Counted from the first letter of the stretch, positions 1 to 9,080 are shown. The stretch: 45,435 nucleotides of DNA from DATFLK01 sp035267815 (GCA_035267815.1 DATFLK010000023.1:1-45435), one strand, 5' to 3'. Program-made: numbers and translations. Notes: generated by a model from the sequence alone, not told the origin.

Positions 1-840
1 CTGGTCATCGGCCTGACCGTCGTCGCCTTCGGTACCAGCGCACCGGAGCTGGCCGTCAGCGCCAAGGCGGCGCTGGAGGGGATGGGCGGCATCACCATGG
101 GGAACGTCATCGGCTCCAACATTGCCAACATCGCGCTGGTCATCGGCGCCGCCGCCCTAGTTCGCCCGATCGAGGTACACGCGCAGGTGATTCGCTTAGA
201 TATCCCCATCGTCATTGGCGCCTCGCTACTGGTAATCGTCTTCGCCTGGGGCGGTCATCTCTCGCATCTGGAAGGGGGCATCCTGCTGTCCGGACTGATC
301 GCCTATCTGATCTATTCGGTCGTATTGGGTCGGCGGGAGCGGGCGCGCCGGGTGGCCACCGAATTTCAGGCCGAAGTGCCGAAGGGCATGAGCAGCCTCT
401 GGAACGAAATCCTGCTGATGGCCGGCGGAATCGCGCTGCTGGTGGTCGGTTCCGATCAGGTGGTCGAGGGAGCGGTCGCTATCGCCAACCGTTTCGGGGT
501 CAGCAACGCGGTGATCGGCCTGACGCTGATCGCACTAGGAACCAGCCTGCCGGAGCTCGCCACCTCCGTCGTCGCCTCCTACAAACGGCACAGCGACATC
601 GCCATGGGCAACATCATAGGTTCGAACATCTTCAACCTGCTCGGCGTCCTCGGCATCACCGCCGTCATTACGCCGATCGACGTTACGGGCATCTACCCGG
701 TCGACTGGATCATCATGATCGCGCTGGCACTGCTGCTTTTGAGGATGTTGAGGAAGCGCTACACATTGCGCCGCTGGGAGGGGGCCGATCTCTTGGTGAT
801 CTACCTCGCCTACATCGCCTATCTGGTCTACCGGGTCTGA
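1..840 (+). CDS. Calcium/sodium antiporter (CaCA family, YrbG-like), 5' truncated
   Basis: Inner-membrane cation exchanger of the CaCA superfamily, expected to swap Ca2+ for Na+ or H+. The reading frame is open from base 1, so the N-terminus lies outside the window; 279 residues are visible. Both inverted alpha-repeats that form the ion-binding core can be seen: GTSAPE near residues 11-16 followed by GNVIGSN, and GTSLPE near 180-185 followed by GNIIGSN near 203-209. Hydrophobic segments run between and after them, ending in a short basic tail. The two-repeat arrangement with these signatures is diagnostic of the family; the actual ion is not determined by sequence. It is convergent with purN, with a small hairpin between them. 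Confidence 0.92.
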   Translation: MVIGLTVVAFGTSAPELAVSAKAALEGMGGITMGNVIGSNIANIALVIGAAALVRPIEVHAQVIRLDIPIVIGASLLVIVFAWGGHLSHLEGGILLSGLIAYLIYSVVLGRRERARRVATEFQAEVPKGMSSLWNEILLMAGGIALLVVGSDQVVEGAVAIANRFGVSNAVIGLTLIALGTSLPELATSVVASYKRHSDIAMGNIIGSNIFNLLGVLGITAVITPIDVTGIYPVDWIIMIALALLLLRMLRKRYTLRRWEGADLLVIYLAYIAYLVYRV

Positions 841-851
841 GGGAGTCCCTC

Positions 852-871
852 GCGACCCATCCGTGGGTCGC
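852..871. terminator. Hairpin between antiporter and purN ends
   Basis: A perfect 8-bp inverted repeat (GCGACCCA / TGGGTCGC) with a 4-base loop lies 12 bases after the antiporter stop codon and about 100 bases beyond the purN stop on the other strand. The T-tract is poor on both sides (CAAAATCA on the plus strand), so it may be a weak or factor-assisted terminator for the convergent genes. Confidence 0.4.
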
Positions 872-971
872 CAAAATCATGAACATCAGTGATTTATTTT
901 GTGATCAGGGGCGAAACCGCGTTTTCCCTTTAAGTGAATGAATCAGCATACGAAAGTGCTGGTCCATATCC

Positions 972-1592
972 TCACGAAATCCCCCATATCACACGACGGC
1001 CATCGAGCCTGAACCCTTCGTTGACCAGGCGAGCGAGCATAGCGGGGTAGAGCTTGTGCTCCTCGATCTGGATGCGGGCGTGCAGCGAATCGCGGGTATC
1101 GTCGTCCAGCACTGGCACCACCGCCTGGCCCAGAATCGGGCCGCCGTCGAGCACCTCGTCGACCAGATGTACCGTACAGCCGGTCACTTTCACACCGTGC
1201 GTCAATGCATCCTCGACCGCGTGCGCGCCGGCGAAAGCGGGCAGGATTGAGGGATGGATGTTGATAATGCGCCCGCGGAAGCGGCGCACGAACTCGGAGG
1301 ATAGGATGCGCATGTAGCCGGCCAGCACGATCCAGCCACACCCCTGGCTGTCGATCAGGTCAGCGCATGCCGCATCGAAGCTGGCGCGATCGGCATACTC
1401 CTTCGGGTTGATGTGCGTGACATGCGGCACGCCGGCCTCTTTGGCAATCTCCAGAGCCTGTGCGTTAGCCTTGTCCGAGATCACCAGCCGCACCTCCACC
1501 GGGCATTCGCCCGCCTTCACCGCGTCGAGGATCACTTTCAGGTTCGTCCCACGACCGGAGGCCATGACCGCTACCGCTTTAGGATTCATCAT
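972..1592 (-). CDS. purN: Phosphoribosylglycinamide formyltransferase 1 (GART)
   Basis: Transfers the formyl group of 10-formyltetrahydrofolate to GAR in step three of purine synthesis. The 206 residues match the usual PurN length. SGRGTNL (12-18) is the phosphate-binding loop. N111 and H113 in INIHPS correspond to the catalytic Asn/His pair, and D149 in LDGGPI to the catalytic Asp (N106, H108, D144 in E. coli). The start is an ATG directly followed by a second ATG. It lies 66 bases downstream of purM on the same strand and is probably co-transcribed with it, as in many proteobacteria; here the pair is attached to the tail of the dnaN-recF-gyrB series. Confidence 0.96.
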   Translation of the reverse strand: MMNPKAVAVMASGRGTNLKVILDAVKAGECPVEVRLVISDKANAQALEIAKEAGVPHVTHINPKEYADRASFDAACADLIDSQGCGWIVLAGYMRILSSEFVRRFRGRIINIHPSILPAFAGAHAVEDALTHGVKVTGCTVHLVDEVLDGGPILGQAVVPVLDDDTRDSLHARIQIEEHKLYPAMLARLVNEGFRLDGRRVIWGIS

Positions 1593-1658
1593 AAGTCTTT
1601 GTATTGCCGATTATTATTCTAGTCTGGTTTGCATCTTCCATATGTGAACACTCAAATT

Positions 1659-2723
1659 TCAACCGATCAGGGTGACCGGATCGCCTTTGCGTTGGTGGAT
1701 GCGGCCGATGCGGTAGACGGACTCGCCGGCATCTTTCAGCGCGGATTCGGCCTTCTCGGCCTCCGCTTCGGGGAGGATGACGACGAAGCCGATGCCCATG
1801 TTGAAGGTGCGATAGCGCTCGTCCCGCTCGACATCGGCGAAGCCGAGCAAATATTCGAAGGCGGGAGGGACATCCCAGCTTGAGACATCGACGGTGACCG
1901 CCAGGTCGCCGGAGAGGATGCGTTCCAAGTTATCGAACATGCCACCGCCGGTGATGTGCGAGAAGCCGTGCACATCCACGCCGCCACGCATCAATGCCTT
2001 GACCGCCGGGACGTAGAGCCGGGTGGGTGCGAGCACGCTCTCGACCGCCTTGCGGCCGCCAGAAAGGGTGTCGTTCTCAAGATCGGCGCGGCCCATTTCG
2101 ATCAGCTTACGCACCATCGAATAGCCGTTGGAGTGCGGGCCGCTGGAGGCAAGCCCTAGGAGCACGTCGCCGTCCGCGATCTTCGAGCCGTCGATCATCT
2201 TCGGCCTGTCCACCACACCAACAGAAAAACCACCGATATCGTAGTGGCCAGGCGCGTACATGCCCGGCATCTCGGCCGTCTCGCCGCCGATCAGCGCACA
2301 CTCGCAGGTGCGGCAGGCATCGGCGATCCCCTCGACGACGCAGGCCAGCGTGGCGTCATCAAGCTTGCCCGTGGCCAGATAGTCGAGGAAGAAGAGCGGC
2401 TCTGCACCCAGCGCGGCGATATCGTTGACGCACATCGCCACGGCATCGATGCCGGCGACATGCGGGCGGTTATGTTTCTGCAGCAGCAAAAGCTTGGTGC
2501 CGACGCCGTCGGTGCCGGAAACCAACACCGGCTCCTGCATGGCGGAGAAGTCGGCCTTGAACAATCCGCCGAAACCTCCAAGACCCGCTAGAACCTCCGG
2601 CCGCATGGTGCTGGAGACGGCCTTCCTGATACGGCCGACGAAGGCATTGCCGGCGTCGATATCGACGCCGCATTCGGCATAACTGAGGGACTGTTTGGAA
2701 GAGGCCCCCTGATCAGACGTCAA
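1659..2723 (-). CDS. purM: Phosphoribosylformylglycinamidine cyclo-ligase (AIR synthetase)
   Basis: Closes the imidazole ring, converting FGAM to AIR with ATP (purine step five). 354 residues, normal for PurM. The N-terminus SYAECGVDIDAGN, GTDGVGTK (70-77) and GGETAEMPG (146-154) are family signatures of the PurM/PurL ATP-binding fold. The start appears to be TTG at 2723: no ATG or GTG occurs in frame before the conserved N-terminus, and an AAGG element precedes the TTG by about nine bases. This makes it overlap the 3' end of gyrB by 11 bases, implying translational coupling to gyrase subunit B. Confidence 0.95.
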   Translation of the reverse strand: MTSDQGASSKQSLSYAECGVDIDAGNAFVGRIRKAVSSTMRPEVLAGLGGFGGLFKADFSAMQEPVLVSGTDGVGTKLLLLQKHNRPHVAGIDAVAMCVNDIAALGAEPLFFLDYLATGKLDDATLACVVEGIADACRTCECALIGGETAEMPGMYAPGHYDIGGFSVGVVDRPKMIDGSKIADGDVLLGLASSGPHSNGYSMVRKLIEMGRADLENDTLSGGRKAVESVLAPTRLYVPAVKALMRGGVDVHGFSHITGGGMFDNLERILSGDLAVTVDVSSWDVPPAFEYLLGFADVERDERYRTFNMGIGFVVILPEAEAEKAESALKDAGESVYRIGRIHQRKGDPVTLIG

Positions 2724-5139
2724 GATTACTGACCTTCAGCGCGTTATCCTGGATGAATTTGCGGCGCGGCTCGACGGCATCGCCCATCAGCATGGCGAAG
2801 GTTTCGTCGGCGGCGACGACATCCTCGAGAGACACCTTCAGAAGCACACGCTTCTCCGGATCCATTGTTGTCTCCCAAAGCTGGGCCGGGTCCATCTCGC
2901 CCAGGCCCTTGTAGCGCTGGATATTGAGCCCCTTGCGGCCGGACTGCTCGACCAGCGTCAGCACATCCTCGTAGTGGCCGATCTCCGTGCGGTTGTCACC
3001 CTGCTTCAGGTAAGCACCTTTGCGCACCAGCTCCTGCACGGATTTGCAAAGATTCTGCGCCTCGCTGTATTCGGCTGTGGCGATCAGGTCCATGGTCATC
3101 CACGACACCATGATGCGACCGTGGTCGCGACGGCGGAACTCGACGCGGACACACCCCTGCTCGGCATCGTCGTGCAGTCGCCACTCCAGCTTCTCGTCGA
3201 CGCGAGCGATATCCTTGAAGGCCTGTCCCAGCTTCTCCAGACGCGCCTCCATCTTGTCGCGCTGGCGGAACATCGAAGAATCCACCTTGCCGGTCTCCAG
3301 AAGGAGCCTGAGCACCGTGGCATCGAGCCGCTGCGACAGCCGATGCTGCAGCTTTTGCAGGCGGTAGATGCTTCGCACCATGGTCAAGAGCCGTTCGCCG
3401 GTGATCGCCTTCTCCTTCTCGGCCGGGAAGTACTCCATGTCCTGCACACCGTTTTCGCTCAAGAACTCGAAGAGCTGGTCATCGGTGGAGATATAACTCT
3501 CCTTCTTGCCGCGCGCCACGCGGTAGAGTGGCGGCTGGGCGATATAGAGATGACCGCGCTCGATCAGCTCGTGCATCTGGCGATAGAAGAAGGTGAGCAG
3601 CAGCGTCAGGATATGCGAGCCGTCGACGTCGGCGTCGGTCATGATAATCACCTTGTGGTAGCGCAGCTTGGCAATATCGAAATCGTCCTTGCCGATGCCG
3701 GTGCCGAAGGCGGTGATCATGGTGCCGATCTCCTGACTGGAGAGCATCTTGTCGAAACGCGCTTTCTCGACGTTTAGGATCTTGCCCTTCAGCGGAAGGA
3801 TCGCCTGCGTGCGGCGGTCGCGACCCTGCTTGGCGGAGCCGCCGGCGGAATCGCCCTCAACCAGAAAGAGCTCGGAGAGCGCCGGATCCTTCTCCTGACA
3901 ATCGGCCAACTTGCCGGGCAACGACGAGATATCGAGCGCGCCCTTGCGGCGAGTCAGGTCGCGCGCCTTGCGCGCCGCGTCGCGGGCCACCGCCGCCTCG
4001 ACCGCTTTGCCGATGATGCGCTTGGCCTCGCGCGGATGCTCCTCGATCCACTCGGAGAACTTCTCGTTGACGACCGACTCGACAACCTGACGCACCTCGC
4101 TGGAGACCAATTTGTCCTTGGTCTGCGACGAGAACTTCGGATCGGGTACCTTGACCGAAAGCACGGCGGTAAGCCCCTCGCGGCAATCCTCGCCGGTCAA
4201 CGAAACCTTGTGCTTCTTGAGCATGTCGTTGGCGTTGGCGTAGTTGTTCACGCAACGGGTGAGCGCGGCGCGCAGACCGGCCAGATGGGTGCCACCATCG
4301 CGCTGCGGGATGTTGTTGGTGAAGCAGAAGACGTGCTCTTGGTAGACATCGGTCCACTGCATCGAGAGCTCGACCGCCACCTCGTCTTTCTCTCCCTGTA
4401 CGACGATGCAGCCGTCGTGCAGCGGCGTGCGACTGCGGTTGAGATGCTTGACGAAGGCGGAGATACCGCCCTCGTACTCGAAGACCTGGCGGTTATCGGT
4501 GCGCTCGTCATAGAGCTCGATGCATACGCCGCTGTTCAGAAAGGAGAGCTCGCGCAGACGCGAGGAGAGGGTATCGAACGACATGTTGCGATGCGAGAAG
4601 GTCTCCAAGCTCGGCAGGAAGCGGATCTCGGTGCCAGTGCCGTCGGCATCGCCGATTACCTTCAGCGGCTCGACGGTATCGCCATGCTCGAAGCGCACCG
4701 TGTGCACGTGGCCGTTACGACGGATGGTCAGCTGCAGATATTCGGAAAGCGCGTTGACGACCGAGACGCCAACGCCATGCAGACCGCCGGAGACCTTGTA
4801 GGAGTTGGAATCGAACTTGCCGCCGGCATGCAACACGGTCATGATCACCTCGGCGGCGGAACGGTTCTCCTCATCGTGCATGTCGACCGGGATACCGCGG
4901 CCGTTGTCGCGTACGGTGACCGAGTCGTCGGAGTGGAGGATCACCTCGATCTTGTCGCAGTGGCCGGCCAGCGCCTCGTCGATAGAGTTGTCGACCACCT
5001 CGAAGACCATGTGATGCAGACCGGTGCCGTCATCGGTATCACCGATGTACATGCCCGGACGCTTGCGCACCGCATCCAAGCCGCGCAGCACCTTGATACT
5101 TCCTGCGCCGTAATCCTCTTCGTGTTCTGGAGCACTCAT
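2713..5139 (-). CDS. gyrB: DNA gyrase subunit B
   Basis: ATPase subunit of the type II topoisomerase that introduces negative supercoils. 808 residues, close to the proteobacterial norm. The GHKL ATPase domain begins with KRPGMYIGDT and VVDNSIDEAL, followed by GGLHGVGVSVVNAL. The TOPRIM region carries EGDSAGGSAKQGRDR (near 430) and DADVDGSHI. The C-terminal tail has the gyrase signature QRYKGLGEM. The ATG is preceded by a strong GGAGG element and overlaps the recF stop as ATGA. Gene order dnaA-dnaN-recF-gyrB is the classic origin series. Confidence 0.98.
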   Translation of the reverse strand: MSAPEHEEDYGAGSIKVLRGLDAVRKRPGMYIGDTDDGTGLHHMVFEVVDNSIDEALAGHCDKIEVILHSDDSVTVRDNGRGIPVDMHDEENRSAAEVIMTVLHAGGKFDSNSYKVSGGLHGVGVSVVNALSEYLQLTIRRNGHVHTVRFEHGDTVEPLKVIGDADGTGTEIRFLPSLETFSHRNMSFDTLSSRLRELSFLNSGVCIELYDERTDNRQVFEYEGGISAFVKHLNRSRTPLHDGCIVVQGEKDEVAVELSMQWTDVYQEHVFCFTNNIPQRDGGTHLAGLRAALTRCVNNYANANDMLKKHKVSLTGEDCREGLTAVLSVKVPDPKFSSQTKDKLVSSEVRQVVESVVNEKFSEWIEEHPREAKRIIGKAVEAAVARDAARKARDLTRRKGALDISSLPGKLADCQEKDPALSELFLVEGDSAGGSAKQGRDRRTQAILPLKGKILNVEKARFDKMLSSQEIGTMITAFGTGIGKDDFDIAKLRYHKVIIMTDADVDGSHILTLLLTFFYRQMHELIERGHLYIAQPPLYRVARGKKESYISTDDQLFEFLSENGVQDMEYFPAEKEKAITGERLLTMVRSIYRLQKLQHRLSQRLDATVLRLLLETGKVDSSMFRQRDKMEARLEKLGQAFKDIARVDEKLEWRLHDDAEQGCVRVEFRRRDHGRIMVSWMTMDLIATAEYSEAQNLCKSVQELVRKGAYLKQGDNRTEIGHYEDVLTLVEQSGRKGLNIQRYKGLGEMDPAQLWETTMDPEKRVLLKVSLEDVVAADETFAMLMGDAVEPRRKFIQDNALKVSNLDV

Positions 5140-6251
5140 ATTGCCTCCTCCGCCTCCGGAATATAGGTCTGTTCGCTCTGCTGCGGACCGCGTTTCAATT
5201 CATGGACCTGCACCTCGATATCGGCCCCCTTCGGAAGAGACATGGTATTGGGGGCGGTCATCAGAATCTGGGCCCGGCTTTTCTCCATTCTCGCCAACAA
5301 CCGATGTTGGCGGGAGCGGTCCAGTGCCTCCAGACAGTCGTCCAACAGTAGTACCGGAATAAGACCGCGATGCTGCACTCTCAGCTCGCTTTCCGCCAGT
5401 AGCAGCGCCATACCGGCCAGACGCTGCTGACCGCGCGATCCCGAACTTCGTATCTCCCGGTCGTGATAGATCATCTTCAACCGGTCGCAATGCGGGCCGA
5501 TGCGCAACCTTCCGAAACGGGCATCCTCGGCGCGCGACGCATGCAGCGCCGCCAGCCACGTCTCCTGCTCATCCGGAGCACTCGACGGCAGTTCGAGCCG
5601 GAAGGGACCTTCAACCAGGGACTCCTCACCGGCAAGATGATTGTTCAGCGCATCGATCAGGCGACGCCGTTCCGCCACGATCGCCATACCGTGCGAGACG
5701 AGCTGAGCCTCCCAGATATCGATACTGGAACGCGAACCGCTCCTGAGAAGACGACTCCGCTGCATCAGGCAGCGCAGGTAGTTGCGGTAGTGGGCCGCCG
5801 CCGTATCGCTGCAGGCAGTCATCATGCCGTCGAGCCAGCGCCGCCGCTCGTTGGGCACACCGTCGACCACCTTGCGGGACTGCGGTGCATCAACCAGCAC
5901 CGGCAGCGTCTCCTCGAGATCCTTGCGCGTCCTGACCGGTTTGCCCTGCAACGAGATCGACGTCCTGCCACGGCTGCCCTCCACATTGACGTAGAGCGGC
6001 CCGAAACGGGTCCAACGGCCGGAGACATGGAAGCGCTTCTCGCCCCACTGCACCAGCTGCGGATCGCGCGCCTGTCGGAAGGAGCGGCCGTGCGCCATGA
6101 TGTAGGCGGCCTCGAGCAGCGTGGTCTTGCCACAACCGTTCTCGCCCACGATCAGGTTCATTCCCGGGGCGCACTCCCACGATGCAGTGGTATGGCAACG
6201 GAGCGAGGCGACCTCCACCCGGTGGAGCGTCAACGCGCAGGTTGCATTCAT
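5136..6251 (-). CDS. recF: DNA replication and repair protein RecF
   Basis: SMC-like ATPase that loads RecA at gaps with RecO and RecR. 371 residues, standard length. The Walker A motif is GENGCGKTT (36-44); the ABC-type signature is in SGSRGQQRLAG; the Walker B and D-loop are in VLLLDDCLEALD. It sits 30 bases after dnaN and overlaps gyrB by four bases (ATGA), so it is translated within a dnaN-recF-gyrB transcript. Sequence outside the ATPase motifs is quite divergent, which is usual for RecF. Confidence 0.95.
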   Translation of the reverse strand: MNATCALTLHRVEVASLRCHTTASWECAPGMNLIVGENGCGKTTLLEAAYIMAHGRSFRQARDPQLVQWGEKRFHVSGRWTRFGPLYVNVEGSRGRTSISLQGKPVRTRKDLEETLPVLVDAPQSRKVVDGVPNERRRWLDGMMTACSDTAAAHYRNYLRCLMQRSRLLRSGSRSSIDIWEAQLVSHGMAIVAERRRLIDALNNHLAGEESLVEGPFRLELPSSAPDEQETWLAALHASRAEDARFGRLRIGPHCDRLKMIYHDREIRSSGSRGQQRLAGMALLLAESELRVQHRGLIPVLLLDDCLEALDRSRQHRLLARMEKSRAQILMTAPNTMSLPKGADIEVQVHELKRGPQQSEQTYIPEAEEAI

Positions 6252-6281
6252 GAATCGATCGGCTTCATCCGTCTCCGATCA

Positions 6282-7382
6282 TCAAATCCGCATCGGCATG
6301 ACGACATAGCGCGACACATCATTGCCCTCCTCCATCACCAAGATGGGGGAGAGGGCATCCTTCAGCGCCATACGGACATGAGAAGCGCCCATGACATTCA
6401 GGGTATCGCGGAGATAGCGGGCGTTGAAACCGACCTCGAGCGCAGGGCCATCGTACTCGACTGAGATCGACTCTTCCGCCTCCTCCTGTTCGGTATTGTG
6501 GGCGGAGATCAGCACCTCGCCGCTGCCGAACTGCAGGCGGACATCGTGAGTGAACTCGTTGGCAACGATCATGATCCTCCGTAACACCTGGTCGAAGGCG
6601 GTGCGCTCCACCCGGACGATGGTCGGGTTACCGGAGGGGATCACATCCTCGTAGTTGGGGAAGCGGGCATCGATCAGCTTGGAGGTCAGGCAGTGGTCGC
6701 CAGCGGTCAGGCGCACCTGGCGCTCGCCGAGGCAGAGCTCCACTTCGCCACCCACCTCCTCGCAGAGCTTGCGTATCTCCATGACGGCCTTGCGCGGTAC
6801 GATCACCTGTGTCGGCTCGACACTCTTGCCCAGCGGGGTGCCGGTCATGCCCAAACGGTGCCCGTCGGTAGCGATCAGATTCAGGCTTCCCTTCTGGTCC
6901 AGCTCGAAAAGGGTACCGGTCAGATACTTGCGTGTTTCGTCACTGGACATGGCGAATGCGGTAGCGCCGATCATGCCGGCCAGGTCGCTGCTCTCGAGCG
7001 ATACGCCGGTGCAGTCGGCATCCTCCTGAATGGCCGGGAAGTCGTCGGCCGGAAGGGTGGCCAGACGAAACTTCGAGCGTCCGCTTTTGATATGCATGAA
7101 CGCATCATCGATCGTCGCCTCGACCTCCGCCTCATTATCGAGCTCCTTGAGGATATCGAAAAGCTTGCGGGCGGAGACTGTGATACTGCCAGGCTCCCTG
7201 ATCGTGGCCGGAACGGAAGTGCGGATTCCCACCTCGAGATCGTTGGCGGTGATGCGAAGCCCCTGATCGGTGGCTTCCAGCAGGATATTGGCCATGATGG
7301 GAACCGTGTGCCTGCGTTCCACAATACTCTGACAGCGTTGAACCGCTTGCAGGATATGTTGTCTGGGCAAGGTGAACTGCAT
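6282..7382 (-). CDS. dnaN: DNA polymerase III beta subunit (sliding clamp)
   Basis: Forms the ring-shaped dimer that tethers DNA polymerase III to DNA. 366 residues match E. coli DnaN. The N-terminus MQFTLPRQHILQAVQR, the internal LIDARFPNYEDVIP and the C-terminal YVVMPMRI are highly characteristic of the clamp, whose hydrophobic cleft binds partner peptides. An AGGGAG ribosome-binding element sits about a dozen bases upstream of the ATG. The gene is separated from dnaA by a 286-base region with origin-like features, so it may have its own promoter there. Confidence 0.97.
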   Translation of the reverse strand: MQFTLPRQHILQAVQRCQSIVERRHTVPIMANILLEATDQGLRITANDLEVGIRTSVPATIREPGSITVSARKLFDILKELDNEAEVEATIDDAFMHIKSGRSKFRLATLPADDFPAIQEDADCTGVSLESSDLAGMIGATAFAMSSDETRKYLTGTLFELDQKGSLNLIATDGHRLGMTGTPLGKSVEPTQVIVPRKAVMEIRKLCEEVGGEVELCLGERQVRLTAGDHCLTSKLIDARFPNYEDVIPSGNPTIVRVERTAFDQVLRRIMIVANEFTHDVRLQFGSGEVLISAHNTEQEEAEESISVEYDGPALEVGFNARYLRDTLNVMGASHVRMALKDALSPILVMEEGNDVSRYVVMPMRI

Positions 7383-7668
7383 GACTGATGACTCCCTTTT
7401 GGTATGAGACCGTATTTATATCAAATGATTAATCGTCATCATAGTGTTTGTGAGTATTGTGAGTAACCTGAAAAAACGAGCCGTATCAGACCATTGAAGC
7501 CGGTCTCGGTTGTGCATGATTGGTACCTGGACCTGGGTATGGATTGGGTACCGGTTTGGGCATCCCTCGTTTGGGAGCATGCATGAGAAGTTGTTCACAT
7601 GATGTGCACATCTTCTGCCTGCACTTATCCAGTGGTTGTTCAGTGTAGATGGGAATGGTCGAAAAGGC
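7383..7668. other. dnaA-dnaN intergenic region, candidate oriC or DnaA-regulated region
   Basis: This is the longest non-coding stretch in the window (286 bases). An AT-rich part (about 7410-7448) is followed by two abutting 9-mers, TGTGAGTAT and TGTGAGTAA (7449-7466). The second is the reverse complement of TTACTCACA, one mismatch from the DnaA-box consensus TTATNCACA. Further box-like words are TTGTTCACA (7591-7599) and TTATCCAGT (7625-7633), with TTGTTCAGT nearby. No perfect TTATCCACA box is present. The position between dnaA and dnaN suits an origin or DnaA-autoregulated dnaN promoter; which one cannot be told from sequence alone. Confidence 0.5.
7449..7466 (-). repeat. Tandem 9-mer pair resembling DnaA boxes
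   Basis: Two directly adjoining 9-base words, TGTGAGTAT and TGTGAGTAA, differ at one base. Read on the minus strand they are TTACTCACA and ATACTCACA, one and two mismatches from the DnaA-box consensus TTATNCACA. They lie next to an AT-rich segment and about 70 bases upstream of the dnaN start, a plausible place for DnaA binding. Confidence 0.45.
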
Positions 7669-9000
7669 CTAGGATTTGAGCAGCTGAAGGATGCGTTCCA
7701 CCTCTTCGCGGAACTCGTCCGATTCGCCCATCATCCGTTCCACCTTGCGCACGGCATAGAGGATTGTGGTGTGATCCTTGCCGCCGAAGCGCTCACCGAT
7801 ATCGGGCAGCGACAGGGTGGTCAGATCTTTACTGGCATACATGGCGATCTGTCTTGGGAAGGCGACGTTGCGGGAGCGTTTGGAAGAGCGCATGTCCTGG
7901 ATGCGGATGTTGTAGTAGTTGGCGATCTTCTTTTGGATATCCTCCACCGATACGGCCCGCACCTCCTCATGCAGCAGGTCACGCAGCACATGTTTGGCGA
8001 AGTCCATGTTGATCGTCTTTCCGGTCAGTGTGGCATGGGCGGTCAGCCGGGTCAGTGCCCCTTCCAGTTCACGAACGTTACTGGTGATCCGAGAGGCGAG
8101 AAGATAGGCAACATCCTCCGGCAGGCTGACACCGGCCAGCTCCGCCTTGCGTGCCAGAATCGCCAGTCTTGTCTCCAGGTCGGGCGGCTGGATATCGGCG
8201 ACAAGACCCCAGTTGAAGCGTGATTTAAGTCGCTCTTCAAGGTGGTTCATCTCACGCGGCGAGCGGTCGGAGGTCAGGATGATCTGTTTGCGCACCTCGT
8301 AGAGCGCGTTGAAGGTATGGAAGAATTCCTCCTGCGTACTGGCCTTGCCGGCGATGAACTGGACATCATCGATGATCAGGACATCCACCTGTCGGTAACG
8401 GTGCCGGAACTGCTGAGTAGCGCCGTTTCGGATGGCCGTGATTAGCTCGTTGGTGAAACGCTCGCTGGTGCGATAGGCAATCTTGGTACCGTCCTTCTCC
8501 AACAGGCTGTTGGCGACGGCGTTGATCAGGTGGGTCTTGCCCAGGCCGACGCCACCGTGGATGTAGAGCGGGTTGTAGATCTCGCCCGGCTGGTCGGCCA
8601 CGGCACGGCAGGCGGCGTAGCAGAACTCGTTGCTGGAACCGACCACAAAGTTGGCGAAGGTGAAGCGGGGATCGATAAAGCCGTCGACGCTGCCGGAGTT
8701 GGCTTCGGGTTTGCGTTTGGCTTCGGGCTCCGGCATGACGGCCAGCGAGCTGTCGACACAAAAGGCGACCTGGGTTTCGGACCCGAATTCGCGGGTCGCG
8801 ATTTCCTCGATCTGTTTCTGGTAGCGGTCGCGCAGGCCGTCGAGAAAGAAGCGACTGGGTGTGCAGAGGGTCAGACAGTGCCCCTCGACCCGTACCTGAA
8901 CGGGACGTATCCACGCATCGAACCGGGCTGCCGGCACCTGTTCGGCCAGTATCTCCACGATTTTCTGCCAGTTGAGAGGATTGTCACGACCATCCGCCAT
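7669..9000 (-). CDS. dnaA: Chromosomal replication initiator protein DnaA
   Basis: AAA+ initiator that binds DnaA boxes and melts the origin. From the ATG at 9000 the protein has 443 residues. Domain I starts with WQKIVEILAEQ. A short variable linker follows. Domain III has Walker A GGVGLGKTHL (about 149-158) and Walker B LIIDDVQF, and domain IV ends with DHTTILYAVRKVE, the DNA-binding signature. An in-frame ATG at 9033 would add eleven residues (MHPGGVCTIGI) that do not resemble the family N-terminus, so 9000 is preferred; neither start has a strong ribosome-binding site. Divergent from rpmH. Confidence 0.97.
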   Translation of the reverse strand: MADGRDNPLNWQKIVEILAEQVPAARFDAWIRPVQVRVEGHCLTLCTPSRFFLDGLRDRYQKQIEEIATREFGSETQVAFCVDSSLAVMPEPEAKRKPEANSGSVDGFIDPRFTFANFVVGSSNEFCYAACRAVADQPGEIYNPLYIHGGVGLGKTHLINAVANSLLEKDGTKIAYRTSERFTNELITAIRNGATQQFRHRYRQVDVLIIDDVQFIAGKASTQEEFFHTFNALYEVRKQIILTSDRSPREMNHLEERLKSRFNWGLVADIQPPDLETRLAILARKAELAGVSLPEDVAYLLASRITSNVRELEGALTRLTAHATLTGKTINMDFAKHVLRDLLHEEVRAVSVEDIQKKIANYYNIRIQDMRSSKRSRNVAFPRQIAMYASKDLTTLSLPDIGERFGGKDHTTILYAVRKVERMMGESDEFREEVERILQLLKS

Positions 9001-9052
9001 AATCCCAATAGTACATACTCCACCCGGATGCATCTATGCCCGAAACAGTCGC

Positions 9053-9080
9053 TTGACAGCATCCACACCTTCCCTACCAT
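9053..9080 (+). promoter_or_regulatory. Putative sigma-70 promoter of rpmH with an embedded DnaA-box-like word
   Basis: A perfect -35 hexamer TTGACA (9053-9058) is followed after 16 bases by TACCAT (9075-9080, four of six matches to TATAAT). Transcription would start near 9087, about 24 bases before the rpmH ATG. The spacer contains GCATCCACA (9059-9067), seven of nine matches to the DnaA box, so DnaA might influence this promoter. Confidence 0.55.

Noticed and set aside
841..971. Search for a tRNA or small RNA gene between the antiporter and purN
   Set aside because: Only a short hairpin is visible; no cloverleaf or promoter-terminator pair could be supported.
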